The notes under the pieces: generated by a model
Told to the model about the DNA's origin: nothing
The model's input: the letters and a program-made list of their open reading frames with translations, nothing else
Database searches by the model: none
Origin: Blastocatellia bacterium
GTDB lineage: Bacteria; Acidobacteriota; Blastocatellia; UBA7656
Assembly: GCA_022615215.1 (NCBI GenBank)
Contig: JAKEHD010000803.1
Location: 1 to 7,366, forward strand
Direction: 5' to 3'
DNA length: 7,366 nucleotides
Shown here: in pieces, positions 6,675 to 7,366 of the stretch
Layout of the letters: the number at the start of each line of letters is the position of its first letter
How positions within the stretch are numbered: position 1 is the first letter of the stretch
Translations under genes and position numbers: made by a program

Positions 6675-6714
6675 ACGCGGGGACATGGGGACACGGAGAC
6701 GCGGAGATATGGAG
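6675..6714. repeat. Degenerate 8-bp tandem repeat, five units
   Basis: Five consecutive octamers fit the consensus ACRYGGRG: ACGCGGGG, ACATGGGG, ACACGGAG, ACGCGGAG and ATATGGAG. One octamer recurs inverted as CTCCGCGT at 6826-6833. Purine-strand asymmetry is strong. It lies in non-coding DNA 32 nt after the crotonase stop. Function unknown. Confidence 0.7.
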
Positions 6715-6835
6715 GCAGTACGATGAGAGAATGCTGAGACCTGAAAGAAGAGTCGCCGCGTCGCCGGAGCGTGGTCGCGTAATCGCGTAGCCGCTCATAA
6801 GTCGCCCACGAGCCGGGACTACCCTCTCCGCGTCT
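6715..6835. other. Low-complexity non-coding stretch
   Basis: No coding frame with a start is convincing here. The central part (about 6750-6795) repeats GTCGC/TCGCG-type words, and the end carries an inverted octamer of the upstream tandem repeat. It separates the crotonase gene from the decayed gene that follows. Confidence 0.4.
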
Positions 6836-7167
6836 CTCCAGGGAACGGTTCATACCTATAAAGAGGAGATTCCCTTCACGATAGAGATCAAACCGGACGG
6901 AGACATTCACATAAAGATTTCTTTCTTCCGCGGCTTGGCAATCAATTGCGAACTCTGCTCAGCCGGGTGGATTTCGAAGACGGCTATTTGACGGGGCAGA
7001 TGATGAGCGACATCGGGACCGAAGACGCGAACCGCACTCGTTATGTGTTGGCGCTGTCATTGAAGCTGCGCGGCAATGTGATGAATGGCGCGATGACGGC
7101 GCGATCATTGCCGGGCAAGCGCGTCGGGAATGCATCGACGCATTGGGTCGAGTTGAAGAAACAATAA
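6836..7167 (+). pseudogene. Frameshifted, start-less 3' gene remnant
   Basis: Two protein-like frames join end to end. The first (6836 to about 6933) encodes a beta-rich stretch including TYKEEIPFTIEIKPDGDIHI. The second, shifted by -1, runs from about 6934 (LGNQLRTLLSRVDFEDGYL and onward, ending WVELKKQ) to the TAA at 7165-7167. The continuity of style across 6929-6936 suggests a single-base deletion in a once intact gene. The first frame opens after a TAG at 6788-6790 and has no ATG, GTG or TTG, so the 5' part is lost. The pattern resembles a C-terminal accessory domain of secreted hydrolases, but the family is not securely recognised. Reading the second frame alone as a short gene starting at TTG 6946 is less likely. 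Confidence 0.5.
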
Positions 7168-7246
7168 CCCCAGGAGCGAAAGCGTTCTCTGCCCGGCAGG
7201 CGGAGCGGGGTCTAGCTCTATCTCTGATAGCCAAATATAGAATAAT

Positions 7247-7366
7247 GTGGACAAAATATCCACAAAAATACTGATTGATAATTCTACCAGCCTCGGCCTG
7301 ACTGTCGATAATAAAGGGCTGGCACATGTGGTCTGGCGGGGTTTTGACGGTATGTTTTATGCTGAG
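7247..7366 (+). CDS. Partial beta-propeller/BNR-like repeat protein, runs off the window
   Basis: The last 40 codons are open to the window edge and encode LGLTVDNKGLAHVVWRGFDG followed by MFYAE. This matches the blade pattern of sialidase/BNR-like propellers (xVDxxGxxHVVWxGxDGxxYA). The frame opens after a TAG at 7238-7240. The first possible start is GTG 7247, with no ribosome-binding site and no signal peptide, although such proteins are usually secreted. It may therefore be another 5'-truncated fragment rather than a true gene start. Confidence 0.35.
   Translation, partial: MDKISTKILIDNSTSLGLTVDNKGLAHVVWRGFDGMFYAE

Noticed and set aside
6081..6798. Minus-strand open frames opposite and beyond the crotonase gene
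   Set aside because: They mirror the GC-rich crotonase codons, show no family motifs, and continue into low-complexity DNA.
7246..7264. Two inverted 9-mers, each 8/9 to the DnaA box TTATCCACA, in AT-rich DNA
   Set aside because: They overlap the propeller-like coding frame, there is no cluster of further boxes, and no replication gene is nearby; chance or a simple hairpin is more likely.

Overview
The window reads as a bacterial chromosome segment in which the 3' end of a BREX phage-defence island meets ordinary chromosomal genes. The host cannot be named with certainty. The REP-type hairpins beginning GGAGTG, the degenerate 8-bp GA-rich tandem repeats and the GC-richer enoyl-CoA hydratase gene suggest an Acidobacteriota-like genome; this is a low-confidence inference. 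By eye, the transposase, pglZ and brxL are less GC-rich than the hydratase gene, which fits an acquired island.

Positions 1-849 hold a RAYT (REP-associated tyrosine transposase) gene set among the hairpin repeats it probably acts on. The gene is bracketed by two ungapped 93-bp copies of a double-hairpin unit (66-158 and 757-849). A 65-bp exact direct repeat (1-65 and 132-196) shows recent local duplication. In the two long hairpins the 13-nt loops are inverted relative to each other while the flanks keep the same orientation.

Positions 850-963 form the control region in front of pglZ. It has two copies of a 20-bp direct repeat exactly 30 bp apart, just upstream of promoter-like sequence.

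Positions 964-5580 hold pglZ and brxL, separated by 3 nt, a typical BREX end module. PglZ has its full alkaline-phosphatase-like core. BrxL keeps its N-terminal and AAA+ parts, but the expected C-terminal Lon-like domain is absent. In its place are a Pro/Glu/Gln-rich linker and a domain that strongly resembles the C-terminal phospholipase-D-like, membrane-binding domain of the eukaryotic ESCRT-associated protein MITD1. This is the most interesting item in the window. The remaining BREX genes (brxA/B/C, pglX or equivalents) are not visible here.

Positions 5581-5829 are intergenic and include what looks like the last ~32 codons of a beheaded gene (5728-5826), probably a mark of the island edge. 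A crotonase-family gene (5830-6642) follows 3 nt later. From 6643 to the end the sequence is decayed: short tandem repeats, a frameshifted 3' gene remnant (6836-7167), and the start of a sequence coding for a beta-propeller-like repeat that runs off the window (7247-7366).
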